Positions 33,567-42,216 are shown, counted from the first letter of the stretch. The stretch: 43,245 nt of DNA from Chitinophagaceae bacterium (GCA_025359725.1 JANYEX010000262.1:1-43245), one strand, 5' to 3'. The notes: a model not told the origin generated them from the letters alone. Numbers and translations are program-made.

Positions 33567-34343
33567 TTATCTTTTTGCTCTTTGTCTTTTTACCTCGTTC
33601 CACAGTTCATCCATTTCTGCGAGGGACATATCTGCCAAGTTCTTCTCTTTTTCCTTTGCCAATGATTCCATCTGTTGAAAACGATTAATAAACTTCACAT
33701 TTGTCTTTTCCAACACACCCTCTGCATCAATATTCAAAAAACGTGCATAGTTTATTAAGCTAAACAAAACATCACCAAACTCTTCTTCTATATGTGGTGT
33801 ATCTCCCTCTGCTATTGCCTCATGCAGCTCTGCCATCTCTTCTTCCACCTTCTTCCAAACGTCTTCTTTATTATCCCATTCAAACCCTACCTGCTTTGCT
33901 TTTTCTTGAATGCGTGTCGCTTTTACCATTGCTGGCAGCGATTTCGGCACTCCTTCTAGCACACTCTTTTTCCCTTTTCCTTCTTTTAGTTTTAGTTGTT
34001 CCCAGTTGCGCTTTACGTCTTCCTCATCATTTACGGTTACATCGCCATAAATGTGTGGATGCCTATGAATCAACTTTTTACTGATGCCCTCTACCACATC
34101 CTGCAAGGTGAATTGCCCTTGTTCAGCCCCAATCTTACTATAAAACAGCAGATGAAGCATGATGTCGCCCAGTTCTTCCTTTATCCCCTGCCAGTCTTCC
34201 GCTGTTATGGCGTCTGTCAGTTCGTACGTTTCCTCTATCGTTAGTGGGCGCAGGGTTTGTATCGTTTGTTTCTTATCCCAAGGGCATTTTTCCCTCAAGT
34301 CATCCATTATTTGTACCAGTTGCAAGAAGCTGTCTGAAAGCAT
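33567..34343 (-). CDS. mazG: Nucleoside triphosphate pyrophosphohydrolase MazG
   Basis: Hydrolyses (d)NTPs to (d)NMPs and pyrophosphate. The 258-residue length fits the two-domain E. coli-type enzyme. Domain 1 has REKCPWDKKQTIQTLRPLT, the EETYEL metal-binding motif and ELGDIMLHLLFYSKI. Domain 2 repeats the pattern with EEMAELHEAI and EEFGDVLFSLINYARFL. The start directly follows heptad tract H6. The next gene on this strand is the large sensor kinase. Confidence 0.94.
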   Translation of the reverse strand: MLSDSFLQLVQIMDDLREKCPWDKKQTIQTLRPLTIEETYELTDAITAEDWQGIKEELGDIMLHLLFYSKIGAEQGQFTLQDVVEGISKKLIHRHPHIYGDVTVNDEEDVKRNWEQLKLKEGKGKKSVLEGVPKSLPAMVKATRIQEKAKQVGFEWDNKEDVWKKVEEEMAELHEAIAEGDTPHIEEEFGDVLFSLINYARFLNIDAEGVLEKTNVKFINRFQQMESLAKEKEKNLADMSLAEMDELWNEVKRQRAKR

Positions 34344-34345
34344 GT

Positions 34346-34372
34346 ATTTAGTTATGAGTTATGAGTTATTTT
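34346..34372. repeat. Heptad-repeat tract H6 upstream of mazG
   Basis: On the minus strand this reads ATAACTC, ATAACTC, ATAACTA, AATAC, then the mazG ATG. It is single-armed and the shortest tract, but has the same 7-bp step as H5. Confidence 0.65.
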
Positions 34373-34393
34373 CCCCTATAAAATGTGTCAATA

Positions 34394-34765
34394 TTATCCT
34401 TCAAATATTAGGGTGTTATCTCCTATAAATTTCACTTTGTAAGTTAATGAATAGGTTTTTTCATACTTAATCTTTAGGGTATCTGATTTTATTTTGTAGC
34501 TGCAATAGTTAAAGTCGTCAACATAAAAGATTCTGTTTTTATCAATTTCAAAAGCTGCACTTGGTGCACTAGTATCAATATACCACCAAATACCTAGAAT
34601 CTTTTTACTCATAAGATTATTATCTACATTATTTACTACTTGTATAAGTGGAGTTGTATTGTTTATTGGACCATAAACAGCATGAGGTGTATTGTTTTCA
34701 TTTTTGAGTCCACATGATTGAAGGGCTATTAAAAACAGTAAAATAAACTTATTTATTAAATTCAT
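34394..34765 (-). CDS. Small lipoprotein of unknown function
   Basis: A 123-residue protein with a lipoprotein signal peptide (NKFILLFLIALQSC, lipidated Cys18). The mature part contains KILGIWWYIDTSAPSAAFEI, then RIFYVDDF and alternating strands (YKIKSDTLKIKYEKTYSLTY). This resembles small lipocalin-like Bacteroidota lipoproteins that begin with a GxW motif. The resemblance is by pattern only. It is followed on the same strand by mazG after about 50 bp. Confidence 0.7.
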   Translation of the reverse strand: MNLINKFILLFLIALQSCGLKNENNTPHAVYGPINNTTPLIQVVNNVDNNLMSKKILGIWWYIDTSAPSAAFEIDKNRIFYVDDFNYCSYKIKSDTLKIKYEKTYSLTYKVKFIGDNTLIFEG

Positions 34766-35071
34766 TTGAGTAAAACTTATTTTTAAATTAATCCTCGAAA
34801 GTAAAGATAACTATCTACGATAAACAATCTTTTCTTACTCTAATCATCTTTTCTTACACCCAAAACACTTCTTTATTAGTACAACATACGTGCACGTAAA
34901 AGTTTATGAAGAAAAAACTAAATAGCAAATATTCATTTCAAAAATTAATTCTTTTTTTCCTATCCAATTACCATTTATACATGTTTATTTTTTCTTTATT
35001 AAAAGTAATGATATATCTCTTTTATACTGTATAATTACTTTAAAAACCTTAGTAACTGTTACTAATATGCC
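34766..35071. other. AT-rich gap before Array C
   Basis: Strongly AT-rich with scattered T-runs. I see no gene, clear promoter or RNA here. It separates the lipoprotein start from Array C. Confidence 0.5.
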
Positions 35072-35295
35072 AATCTACGTAGTATGACTTTAAAACTCCG
35101 TAGATCGGGGTTAAATCTACGGAGATTCAGATTTAATCTACGGAGATTGAGTCCTAATCTCCGTAGATTAAACCCTAATCTCCGTAGATTGGAACATTAG
35201 CTACGTAGATTGCCTCCTCATCTACGTAGTATGCTTCTTGATCTACGGAGATTGAAACCTAATCTGCGTAGATTGTTTCCTAATCTCCGTAGATT
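35072..35295. repeat. Array C: eleven 14-bp palindromes spaced by exactly 7 bp
   Basis: Eleven 14-bp cores (35072, 35093, 35114, 35135, 35156, 35177, 35198, 35219, 35240, 35261, 35282) with variable 7-bp spacers, giving a strict 21-bp period. Cores are AATCTACGGAGATT, its reverse complement AATCTCCGTAGATT, or nearly symmetric forms such as AGCTACGTAGATT. Cores 3-4 and 5-6 are opposite orientations, so 4 pairs with 5 across a 7-nt loop and 3 with 6. Spacers are unrelated to one another. It is not CRISPR: spacers are far too short and no cas gene is present. Confidence 0.92.
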
Positions 35296-35423
35296 TGAAA
35301 AAAAGTAATGATATTCAGGGTAAATTAGATGTTATAACCTAAATAATGAAGGAATAAAACTTTAAGTTTTCATTAATCAAACTACTAATTATCGTTTACA
35401 AAAAGAAGATTACTTGTGCTAAA

Positions 35424-35463
35424 GAAAAAAAAATGCCCCGCAAAACGAGAAGTTCTGTAGGGC
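35424..35463 (-). terminator. Intrinsic terminator for the universal stress protein gene
   Basis: On the minus strand GCCC-TA-CAGAAC forms a stem with GTTTTG-C-GGGGC and is followed by a long T-run (the plus-strand A-run 35424-35433). Confidence 0.75.
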
Positions 35464-35487
35464 AATAATTTTTTTTAGTTGTAAATG

Positions 35488-35904
35488 CTATTTATTCTCT
35501 ATCGGAGCTTTGATAAGCAATACAGGCAGGTTTGTTTGGTTTAACACCTTCTCAGCTACATGCCCAATAAAGAAATGTTCGTGTAAATTGTGTCCTTTGT
35601 TGCCTAATACTACCAAATCGGGCTTTAAATCTGCCACCGCTTGCAGTATTTCAACATAAGGAATACCAAAAAGAATCTCTTGTTTAATAGTAAGTTTTTT
35701 AGGATTTCGTTCGGAAACCCACGCTGACAGTTCTTCTTCTATCTGTTTAAAAGATATAGAAGCCATCTCCTCGTTTTGGGTTGCAACATGCACTACTGTA
35801 AGCGAAGCGTTCCGAACAATTGCGGTGTCGTAGGCATACTCAAAAGCATAAGAGGATGTGTTAGAGTAATCTACAGCACAAAGAATGTGTTTAATCAATG
35901 ACAT
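35488..35904 (-). CDS. Universal stress protein (UspA family)
   Basis: A 138-residue cytoplasmic single-domain Usp. IKHILCAVDYSNTSSYAFEYA forms the first strand and helix with the nucleotide-contacting Asp. The C-terminal LGNKGHNLHEHFFIGHVAEKVL...LPVLLIK contains the GxxG-x9-G(S/T)-like ATP-binding pattern, though His-Val replaces the usual Ser at the end of the loop, so ATP binding is uncertain. It has its own terminator and a candidate promoter, so it is a single-gene unit divergent from the next gene. Confidence 0.9.
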   Translation of the reverse strand: MSLIKHILCAVDYSNTSSYAFEYAYDTAIVRNASLTVVHVATQNEEMASISFKQIEEELSAWVSERNPKKLTIKQEILFGIPYVEILQAVADLKPDLVVLGNKGHNLHEHFFIGHVAEKVLNQTNLPVLLIKAPIENK

Positions 35905-35933
35905 AACGAACGTTTTTATTAAAATTTATGGAA

Positions 35934-35941
35934 CAAATCTA
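35934..35941 (-). promoter_or_regulatory. Candidate -7 box for the universal stress gene (TAGATTTG)
   Basis: An exact TAnnTTTG match on the minus strand 29 bp before the ATG. No TTTG was seen at the expected -33 distance. Confidence 0.45.
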
Positions 35942-36122
35942 TGGGATTTTGTTTCTCTGTCTATTTATTACTTGATAAATGAAAAGTTATTTCCGATTAA
36001 TGATGTTCAAGGAGAACAAATGTCATTATAAACTACACTTTGCCCCAATAGGTATAGTATTTTGCACAATGGGTTAATGTTAGAAGTGTTTGAAAGAGTA
36101 TTTTTACGAATAATTTAAAATA

Positions 36123-37820
36123 ATGAGATTAAAAGGGTTGCTTATTGCCTACTTGGCGTGTTTTATACTAATAAATGGCTACGGTCAGACTGTTGAAAAA
36201 GCTACTAACGCTACCACTCCCGAGGAAATGCGCTCACCAGAGAACGAGGTTTTTCAGTTTATGTATAGTGGTACTTGCACGGCTTGGCCTGATAGTTCTA
36301 AAACTAATTCTACTCTTTACTTATGGATTCCTGAAAGTTGTAAGCAACTAAAGGGGTTGTTGGTGTTGTGTACAAACGTGCCAGAACACATGCTGGTAGG
36401 GCATCCTGCTATCAGAAAAGTTTGCGAAGCGAATAATTTGGGTATTATATGGGCTACCCCCACTTTTGTTAATTTCAGGAAAATTACTGATAAGAATAAG
36501 AAAGTAATTAATATGGCACTGCTGCGCAAAACGACAGTAGATTTTTTGCAGCAGATGCTTACTGGCTTAGCAGAGACCTCTGGTTACCCCGAAGTAGCTA
36601 CCGTTCCATGGTTACCAATGGGAGAATCTGGTCATTTGTTGATGGTGGATGCACTGGTAGAGAATAGTCCAGAACGTTGTATTGCAGGTATTTACATTAA
36701 AAATAACCACCTAACACCACAAAATAGAGATGTGCCTACTTTGACTGCTTTTGGCACTTCGCAAGAATGGGGACAGGATAAAGTGGATATGCGCAATAGG
36801 TGGAACGACGTTGTTGGGGCTTACGAGGGTGTGCGTAACCAAAGAAGGCTGGCACCTAAATGGCCTTTGAGTTATGTAATAGATGGTACAAGTGGGCATT
36901 TCGATTGCTCGGAACGATTGGCTAATTATTTTGCTCATTATATAGATGTGGTAAGCAAAGCGCGCCTTTCGGATGATGGAAGTGCCGCATTAAAACCAGT
37001 GGAGCTAGACAAAGGGTTTCTGGCAGATATGCCTGTTCCGGGGCATGAGAACAAGCCAATATTGCCTTACACAACAAAGGATACAGGCTACCTTCCTTGC
37101 CCTTGGTATTTTGATAAGGCTTCTGCTGTCGAAGCACAATCTATTGCAAATATCAATTGGAAAGCTGCTACACAACTGCCTGGTTTCCTGAATGATAGTG
37201 GTAATGTTGCCCCTTTTATATTTAATGGAATATCTAAATTAACCCCGTACAAGTTCGAAGATGATGGGATAACATTTACCGTAAAAGGCATCATGTTAGA
37301 TAAGCTGCCCGACAACTTTGTAGGTGCCGGACAAACACTAGCAAAAGTAGCGTGGCAGCCAACAGTGGAATGGGTAAGTGGTCAGTTTAAACCATTGGGT
37401 AATAGCAGGTTTCGTATTGCACTAGATCGTTCTTGGCCTAATACGGCAAATTATATTGGGGCAAGACAACGTGGCACAGATACGATAAGGGCAATCTTTC
37501 AACCATGTGGGCTTACTTTACCCAAAAATACAGTAGGCACAGTGCAAAAAATTAGTTTTAGTAGCATTCCAGATGTAACTGTTGGTACTAAATCAGTGCC
37601 ACTAGTGGCTACTTCAGATGCACACCTGCCAGTAGGATTTTATGTTGTTGCAGGACCTGCAATTGTGGAAAATGGGAAGGTTGTGTTTACAAAAATTCCT
37701 CCTAAAAGCAAGTTCCCTATTGCTGTAACAGTGGCAGCATGGCAGTGGGGGAGAGGTACAGAACCGAAAGTAAAGATGGCTGAGATAGTAAAGCAAACAA
37801 TTTTTATTAAAGCACGATAA
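36123..37820 (+). CDS. Secreted alpha/beta-hydrolase-like protein (565 aa)
   Basis: A signal peptide (MRLKGLLIAYLACFILINGYGQ) implies export. Residues about 60-270 look like an alpha/beta-hydrolase: TLYLWIPESCKQLKGLLVL (first strands), LGIIWATPTF, a nucleophile-elbow-like LPMGESGHLLM with candidate Ser169, and DGTSGHFDCS with candidate His259. The elbow is GESGH rather than strict GxSxG, so activity is not assured. Residues about 300-565 form a separate beta-rich region ending in KMAEIVKQTIFIKAR, with no T9SS tail. The substrate is unknown. Convergent with the next gene, 16 bp apart. Confidence 0.7.
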   Translation: MRLKGLLIAYLACFILINGYGQTVEKATNATTPEEMRSPENEVFQFMYSGTCTAWPDSSKTNSTLYLWIPESCKQLKGLLVLCTNVPEHMLVGHPAIRKVCEANNLGIIWATPTFVNFRKITDKNKKVINMALLRKTTVDFLQQMLTGLAETSGYPEVATVPWLPMGESGHLLMVDALVENSPERCIAGIYIKNNHLTPQNRDVPTLTAFGTSQEWGQDKVDMRNRWNDVVGAYEGVRNQRRLAPKWPLSYVIDGTSGHFDCSERLANYFAHYIDVVSKARLSDDGSAALKPVELDKGFLADMPVPGHENKPILPYTTKDTGYLPCPWYFDKASAVEAQSIANINWKAATQLPGFLNDSGNVAPFIFNGISKLTPYKFEDDGITFTVKGIMLDKLPDNFVGAGQTLAKVAWQPTVEWVSGQFKPLGNSRFRIALDRSWPNTANYIGARQRGTDTIRAIFQPCGLTLPKNTVGTVQKISFSSIPDVTVGTKSVPLVATSDAHLPVGFYVVAGPAIVENGKVVFTKIPPKSKFPIAVTVAAWQWGRGTEPKVKMAEIVKQTIFIKAR

Positions 37821-37836
37821 TATATAGCTACACCGT

Positions 37837-39357
37837 TTATTTTTTCTTAATACTCCAAAAGATAACCGCATCGTCAAACTTGGCAAGTGTGTCTAAGTGC
37901 CTATGTTTTTCCATTTCTTGCAATGAAATAATTGCAGGATTATAGAAGTCGTTCGTAAACCAAACAACGTAGTGAGGGTCTTCGTCGTAGTAGTCCTCTA
38001 AGTCTTGCTTTTGTGCAGGCTCTGGTAACCTATTGGTAGGCAATTTACTGTAAAAATAAACGGCATCGTTAGCGTTAGAATAGATGTCGTACTGTTGTTT
38101 AAAGAAGGCTTGCTTCTTCTCTAAAAACTGTACAATATCACTTTCTTGCCAATCTAGTTCGGTATAGCCAGGTATGCCAGCATCCTTTATCTGATTATGG
38201 AGGTCTATTGCAGCAGCTACTTGTTTTATTTGAAATAGAATAAATACTATTGAAAATAAAGTAATGAAAATCAATTTGTAAATATTCTTTTTAATAGATG
38301 ATATAAAAGTGGGTATCCAGAAACTAATTCCTACCAACAAAGGAATAAATGCTGGTGATAAAAGGCGGTTATTTATTCGCTCGTATTTAGAAATAGTACT
38401 TGTTTCGATGATGAACAAAATATAGACTAAAGCAAAAGTTATATTGATTACCTCGAAGGTAACTCGGTGCTTTTGCTTAATGTAATGGTATATAAATAAA
38501 CCAACAAGGCTTAATAAAACTAATATTCCTGTTGCAAGAGATATTACTGGGCTGTTTGAGGGAAGTTGAAACCATTGCAACACTGTTTCCCCAAAGTATT
38601 GAATATTTAACCATAGGGGGGTAATACTCTTTTGCCTAACACCTGTGAAGGTTCCGTTTTCATGTTGGTTTCGGATAAGATTTATCAGTAATAAAAGAAT
38701 TCCTACAGAAGCATAGACAACTAAGTGCATTAGTTTTTTGTCCCAAAGAATTTTTCTGTGAATGAATATTAACAACAACCCAGTTGCCAAAACACTAATG
38801 CCCGCAATGCGTGTATCGCAAGCAACAGCAGTAATTAGTGCAGGTATAAGTAGGTTTTTAAGGGTAGGGGAGAGGAGGTACTCTTTAAGGAAAACAATAA
38901 AAAAGTATGCTAGCAAAATAAAGAAAGTCTCACTCCAGAGCATCGTGTAAACATCAAGCAAACAGAAGCAAAAAGGAAGTATGCTAAGTATGCCCAATTT
39001 ATACCACCTATTATTCAACTGCTGTACAATACATCCGGTAATAAATATGACTAATCCAATTAAGAAGCCATTTAGCCAAGGCGCAATAGATTGTATATCA
39101 GCATTAAAAAGAAAAGAAAAGACAGCAAGAAAAGAGGGGTATCCCGCAGGGAAAATGATTAAAGGGGTGTCGTTAAACTCTGTTAATCCATTTCCTCTGC
39201 AAATATTGCTAGCAACACCAGCATAAGAAACAGAATCTGGCGACATCCCAATGCAATGATAACTTGTTAGCGTAAAAATAAATGCTGCACCTATTAAGGC
39301 CGCAAGAAGAGAATCGTAATTGTTTTTTAAAGTAAGAACAGGCGGTTGTTCCCTCAT
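37837..39357 (-). CDS. Polytopic membrane protein, GT-C glycosyltransferase-like
   Basis: A 506-residue protein with about 10-11 hydrophobic helices followed by a soluble C-terminal domain of about 110 residues. The first extracytoplasmic loop carries MSPDSVSYAGVASNI, an acidic position typical of GT-C enzymes (PMT/ArnT-like), and a helix ends in ACDTRIAGI, similar to the second loop of such enzymes. These would move sugars from lipid carriers to periplasmic acceptors. The match is architectural and no family is certain. It is a single-gene unit. Confidence 0.6.
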   Translation of the reverse strand: MREQPPVLTLKNNYDSLLAALIGAAFIFTLTSYHCIGMSPDSVSYAGVASNICRGNGLTEFNDTPLIIFPAGYPSFLAVFSFLFNADIQSIAPWLNGFLIGLVIFITGCIVQQLNNRWYKLGILSILPFCFCLLDVYTMLWSETFFILLAYFFIVFLKEYLLSPTLKNLLIPALITAVACDTRIAGISVLATGLLLIFIHRKILWDKKLMHLVVYASVGILLLLINLIRNQHENGTFTGVRQKSITPLWLNIQYFGETVLQWFQLPSNSPVISLATGILVLLSLVGLFIYHYIKQKHRVTFEVINITFALVYILFIIETSTISKYERINNRLLSPAFIPLLVGISFWIPTFISSIKKNIYKLIFITLFSIVFILFQIKQVAAAIDLHNQIKDAGIPGYTELDWQESDIVQFLEKKQAFFKQQYDIYSNANDAVYFYSKLPTNRLPEPAQKQDLEDYYDEDPHYVVWFTNDFYNPAIISLQEMEKHRHLDTLAKFDDAVIFWSIKKK

Positions 39358-39549
39358 AAGTTAAGAATGCGATAAGTGCTAAGATATGGGTAAAATAGGG
39401 ACTAATCTGGATAATACAGAAAATGTAACAGCTAGAAACTTTGGGATAACCCAAAATAACGTTACAAACTATACCTCGGCATAACTTAATTTCCTAAAAC
39501 TAATGAAATGACACACATAAATTTACCCACATAATCAAAGAATCATTAA

Positions 39550-39586
39550 TTTGGCGGTGTATTAGCATTTTAATCTTTTACATTTG
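39550..39586 (+). promoter_or_regulatory. Candidate promoter of the parA operon
   Basis: TACATTTG followed by C at 39579-39586 is an exact -7 match, with a TTTG at 39550-39553 as possible -33. The 25-bp spacer is longer than usual. It lies 100 bp before the parA ATG. Confidence 0.5.
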
Positions 39587-39686
39587 CCGACTTACTGACT
39601 TCGATTGAGATTTGTAGTATGATTGGCAAGACTAAGAACCTTAAATAATTTAATTCCTTGCTCCGGCAAGGGTAAGTATAAACAAA

Positions 39687-40487
39687 ATGACAAGAATAAT
39701 AGGTGTAGCGAATCAAAAAGGAGGTGTGGGGAAAACAACAACCGCAATAAATGTGGCGGCAAGTCTTGCTGTACTTGAATACAAGACATTGTTGGTAGAT
39801 GCAGATCCGCAAGCAAATAGTACCACAGGTACTGGTTTTGATTTGCATAATATTACCAGCAGTTTGTATGATTGTATGGTTAATAATGTTAAGGCAGAGG
39901 ATGTAATTCTTAAAAGTGACATCCCTCATTTAGATGTTCTTCCTAGTCATATTGATTTGGTAGGGGCTGAAATTGAGATGATAAACTATCCCAACAGAGA
40001 AAATGTGATGAAAAAAATACTTGATGTAGTAAAGGACAGGTATGATTTTGTTATTATAGATTGCTCACCATCATTAGGACTTATTACTGTTAACTCATTG
40101 GTTGCTTCTAATGCCGTGATTGTACCTGTTCAGTGTGAGTTTTTTGCGTTAGAAGGACTTGGTAAATTATTGAATACCGTAAAGATTGTACAAAGCAGAT
40201 TGAATCCTAACTTACAAATTGAAGGTATTTTGATGACTATGTATGATGGAAGGTTACGTTTATGTAATCAGGTAGTAAGCGAATTGAGAAGGCACTTTGA
40301 CGACTTGGTTTTTGCTACAATCATTCATAGAAATAGTAAGCTTAGTGAAGCACCAAGCGTAGGAAAACCTGTTATTCTGTATGATGCTGACAGTAAGGGC
40401 GCAAATAACTATCTTAATCTGGCTAAAGAAATCTTGCAAAAGAACGAGATGACAAAAATGACAAATGAGGAAAGGATTTTAGTGTAG
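39687..40487 (+). CDS. parA: Chromosome partitioning ATPase ParA (Soj)
   Basis: A 266-residue deviant Walker ATPase that binds DNA nonspecifically and moves ParB-parS complexes during chromosome segregation. The Walker A motif KGGVGKTTTAIN is at about residues 11-22, with the signature lysine at 11. LLVDADPQANST is the A' motif and FVIIDCSPSLG the Walker B. VPVQCEFFALEGL and RNSKLSEAPSVGKPV complete the Soj pattern. First gene of a parA-parB-DUF5683-dapB unit, which is a conserved order in this phylum. Confidence 0.95.
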   Translation: MTRIIGVANQKGGVGKTTTAINVAASLAVLEYKTLLVDADPQANSTTGTGFDLHNITSSLYDCMVNNVKAEDVILKSDIPHLDVLPSHIDLVGAEIEMINYPNRENVMKKILDVVKDRYDFVIIDCSPSLGLITVNSLVASNAVIVPVQCEFFALEGLGKLLNTVKIVQSRLNPNLQIEGILMTMYDGRLRLCNQVVSELRRHFDDLVFATIIHRNSKLSEAPSVGKPVILYDADSKGANNYLNLAKEILQKNEMTKMTNEERILV

Positions 40488-40539
40488 AATTAAGCTCAAA
40501 TACAAAAACTTCTATTCAACTGGTTTTTAATAATTAAAC

Positions 40540-40587
40540 AAACATGAGCTAATAGCTAATTGCTAAAGGCTGAAAGCTACAAATAAG
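40540..40587. repeat. Heptad-repeat tract H7 between parA and parB
   Basis: Reads AGCTAAT, AGCTAAT, TGCTAAA, GGCTGAA, AGCTACA, AATAAG, then the parB ATG. The AGCT cores are self-complementary, so several short stems are possible. Confidence 0.65.
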
Positions 40588-41505
40588 ATGGCATCACCCA
40601 AATTAAAGCAAGATTTACTTGGCAAAGGCATTCGCTCTTTGTTGAACAACATAGAGACTGATTTACAGACTACAGAAGGTAAACTTAAAAGTGAGGTTGT
40701 AGAGCAGGCAATTACTTCGCAGCGTATTCCTCTAGAAAAAATTGTATTAAACCCTAAACAACCTCGCCGAGATTTTGACGAAGTAGCACTGCACGAGTTA
40801 GCTGCATCCATCAAGTTGCACGACATTATCCAACCGCTTACTGTAACTAAACTTGCCGACGGAAAGTTTCAGTTAATAGCTGGTGAAAGGCGTTTTAGGG
40901 CAAGTAAACTAGCTGGCTTGCAAGATGTTCCGGTTTATGTCCGTCAGGCTAATGATAATGAGCTATTAGAGCTAGCCTTATTAGAAAACCTACAGAGAGA
41001 AAATCTCAATGCAGTGGAAATTGGGCTTAGCTACAAACGAATGATGGAAGAGCTAAACTTTACCCAAGAACAAGTTGCGGAACGTATGGGTAAAGAGCGA
41101 AGTACAGTGACCAATTACATTCGTTTGCTTAAACTTCCCCCAGATATTTTATTATCTATCCGTAATGGTGGTCTTTCCATGGGCCATGCAAGAGCGTTAA
41201 TAAATATTGATACCGTAGACAAGCAACTGTTTGTATTTCATGAGATCAAATCTAAAGAGTTAAGTGTTCGTCAGACAGAGGAACTTGTTAGAAATCTATA
41301 TAAAACAGATAAGCCAGCACAAGCGAAAAATAGTGCAGGTTTACCGCCTGCTTATAAAAAGATTGAGGATAACTTAGCTTCACATTTCAGTACTAAAGTA
41401 AAGATGGTTGTTGGAAAGAATGGAACTGGAAGTATCACACTTGAATATTTTTCTTTAGAAGAATTGAACAAGATATTAGATCAAATGAACGTTGTTGTTA
41501 GTTAA
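40588..41505 (+). CDS. parB: Chromosome partitioning protein ParB
   Basis: A 305-residue CTP-dependent DNA clamp that loads at parS sites. The N-terminal region carries LGKGIRSLL, seen in ParA-interacting peptides. The CTPase domain has NPKQPRRDFD and the diagnostic AGERRFRASKLAGL, then LALLENLQRENLNAVE. The helix-turn-helix is FTQEQVAERMGKERSTVTNY, and the C-terminal domain is the dimer clasp. No consensus parS (TGTTnCACGTGnAACA type) was seen in the window. DUF5683 starts 6 bp downstream. Confidence 0.95.
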   Translation: MASPKLKQDLLGKGIRSLLNNIETDLQTTEGKLKSEVVEQAITSQRIPLEKIVLNPKQPRRDFDEVALHELAASIKLHDIIQPLTVTKLADGKFQLIAGERRFRASKLAGLQDVPVYVRQANDNELLELALLENLQRENLNAVEIGLSYKRMMEELNFTQEQVAERMGKERSTVTNYIRLLKLPPDILLSIRNGGLSMGHARALINIDTVDKQLFVFHEIKSKELSVRQTEELVRNLYKTDKPAQAKNSAGLPPAYKKIEDNLASHFSTKVKMVVGKNGTGSITLEYFSLEELNKILDQMNVVVS

Positions 41506-41511
41506 CACTTC

Positions 41512-42177
41512 ATGCTATTGAATCGTATTATATTATATCTTTTCTTTTTACTACTTTCTAATTGTTATTTATCAGCGCAGGTTGATACATTGCAAAAGAA
41601 CACAGGTAAGAATTACTTCACTGCCAAGGATTCCTTAAATGGAATGGTGGCAAAAGATGTGTCAGTAAGCAAAAAGCATAAACCCAGAATAGCTACACAA
41701 CGCTCTGCTTTATTTCCAGGATGGGGGCAAGCCTACAACAGAGAATACTGGAAGATTCCTCTTGCTTGGATTGCGGTAGGAATACCCGCTTATACTTTCT
41801 TTTACAATAATAGTTATTACAAAAAGACAAAGTTTGCTTACAGTGCAAGATATAAGGAATCCATAAACCCAAGTGATACGGGTGAAATACACTTAATTGA
41901 TCCTCAACTTAAAAATTTTGATTTATATTCCTTAGAGACTTACAGAAATTCATTTAGAAAAGATAGGGACTATTCAATTCTGTGGTTTGCTATCATGTGG
42001 GGTGTTAATGTGGTAGATGCCACCGTTTTTGCACACCTTAAGGACTTTGATGTTAGTAGCGATTTAAGTATGCATGTACGCCCATCGCTTAATATTGTTA
42101 ATGGTAGTCCGAATGTAAGTTTTGCCATCAATACCACAAAACCCCAACATAAACTTAGTAGTTTATACAAGTATTAA
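41512..42177 (+). CDS. DUF5683 domain protein, exported
   Basis: A 221-residue protein with an N-terminal signal segment (RIILYLFFLLLSNCYLSAQ) and the DUF5683 core: RSALFPGWGQAYNREYWKIP, a hydrophobic helix AWIAVGIPAYTFFY, and YRNSFRKDRDYSILWFAIMWGVNVVDATVFAHL with a second membrane helix. Function is unknown. Its fixed place between parB and dapB in many Bacteroidota is known, and here it is 6 bp from parB, so it is surely co-transcribed. A role at the envelope linked to growth or division is only a guess. Confidence 0.88.
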   Translation: MLLNRIILYLFFLLLSNCYLSAQVDTLQKNTGKNYFTAKDSLNGMVAKDVSVSKKHKPRIATQRSALFPGWGQAYNREYWKIPLAWIAVGIPAYTFFYNNSYYKKTKFAYSARYKESINPSDTGEIHLIDPQLKNFDLYSLETYRNSFRKDRDYSILWFAIMWGVNVVDATVFAHLKDFDVSSDLSMHVRPSLNIVNGSPNVSFAINTTKPQHKLSSLYKY

Positions 42178-42216
42178 GCGTATTCGTCACTAAATGAAAT
42201 TAAAATAGAAAAATTA

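Noticed and set aside
35072-35295. Array C as a CRISPR array
   Set aside because: Repeats are 14 bp and spacers only 7 bp, orientation switches within the array, and there is no cas gene in the window.
39358-39686. Search for a canonical parS near parAB
   Set aside because: No CACGTG core was seen here or elsewhere in the window. The closest, TTTCACGTAAAA near 25294, has too many mismatches.
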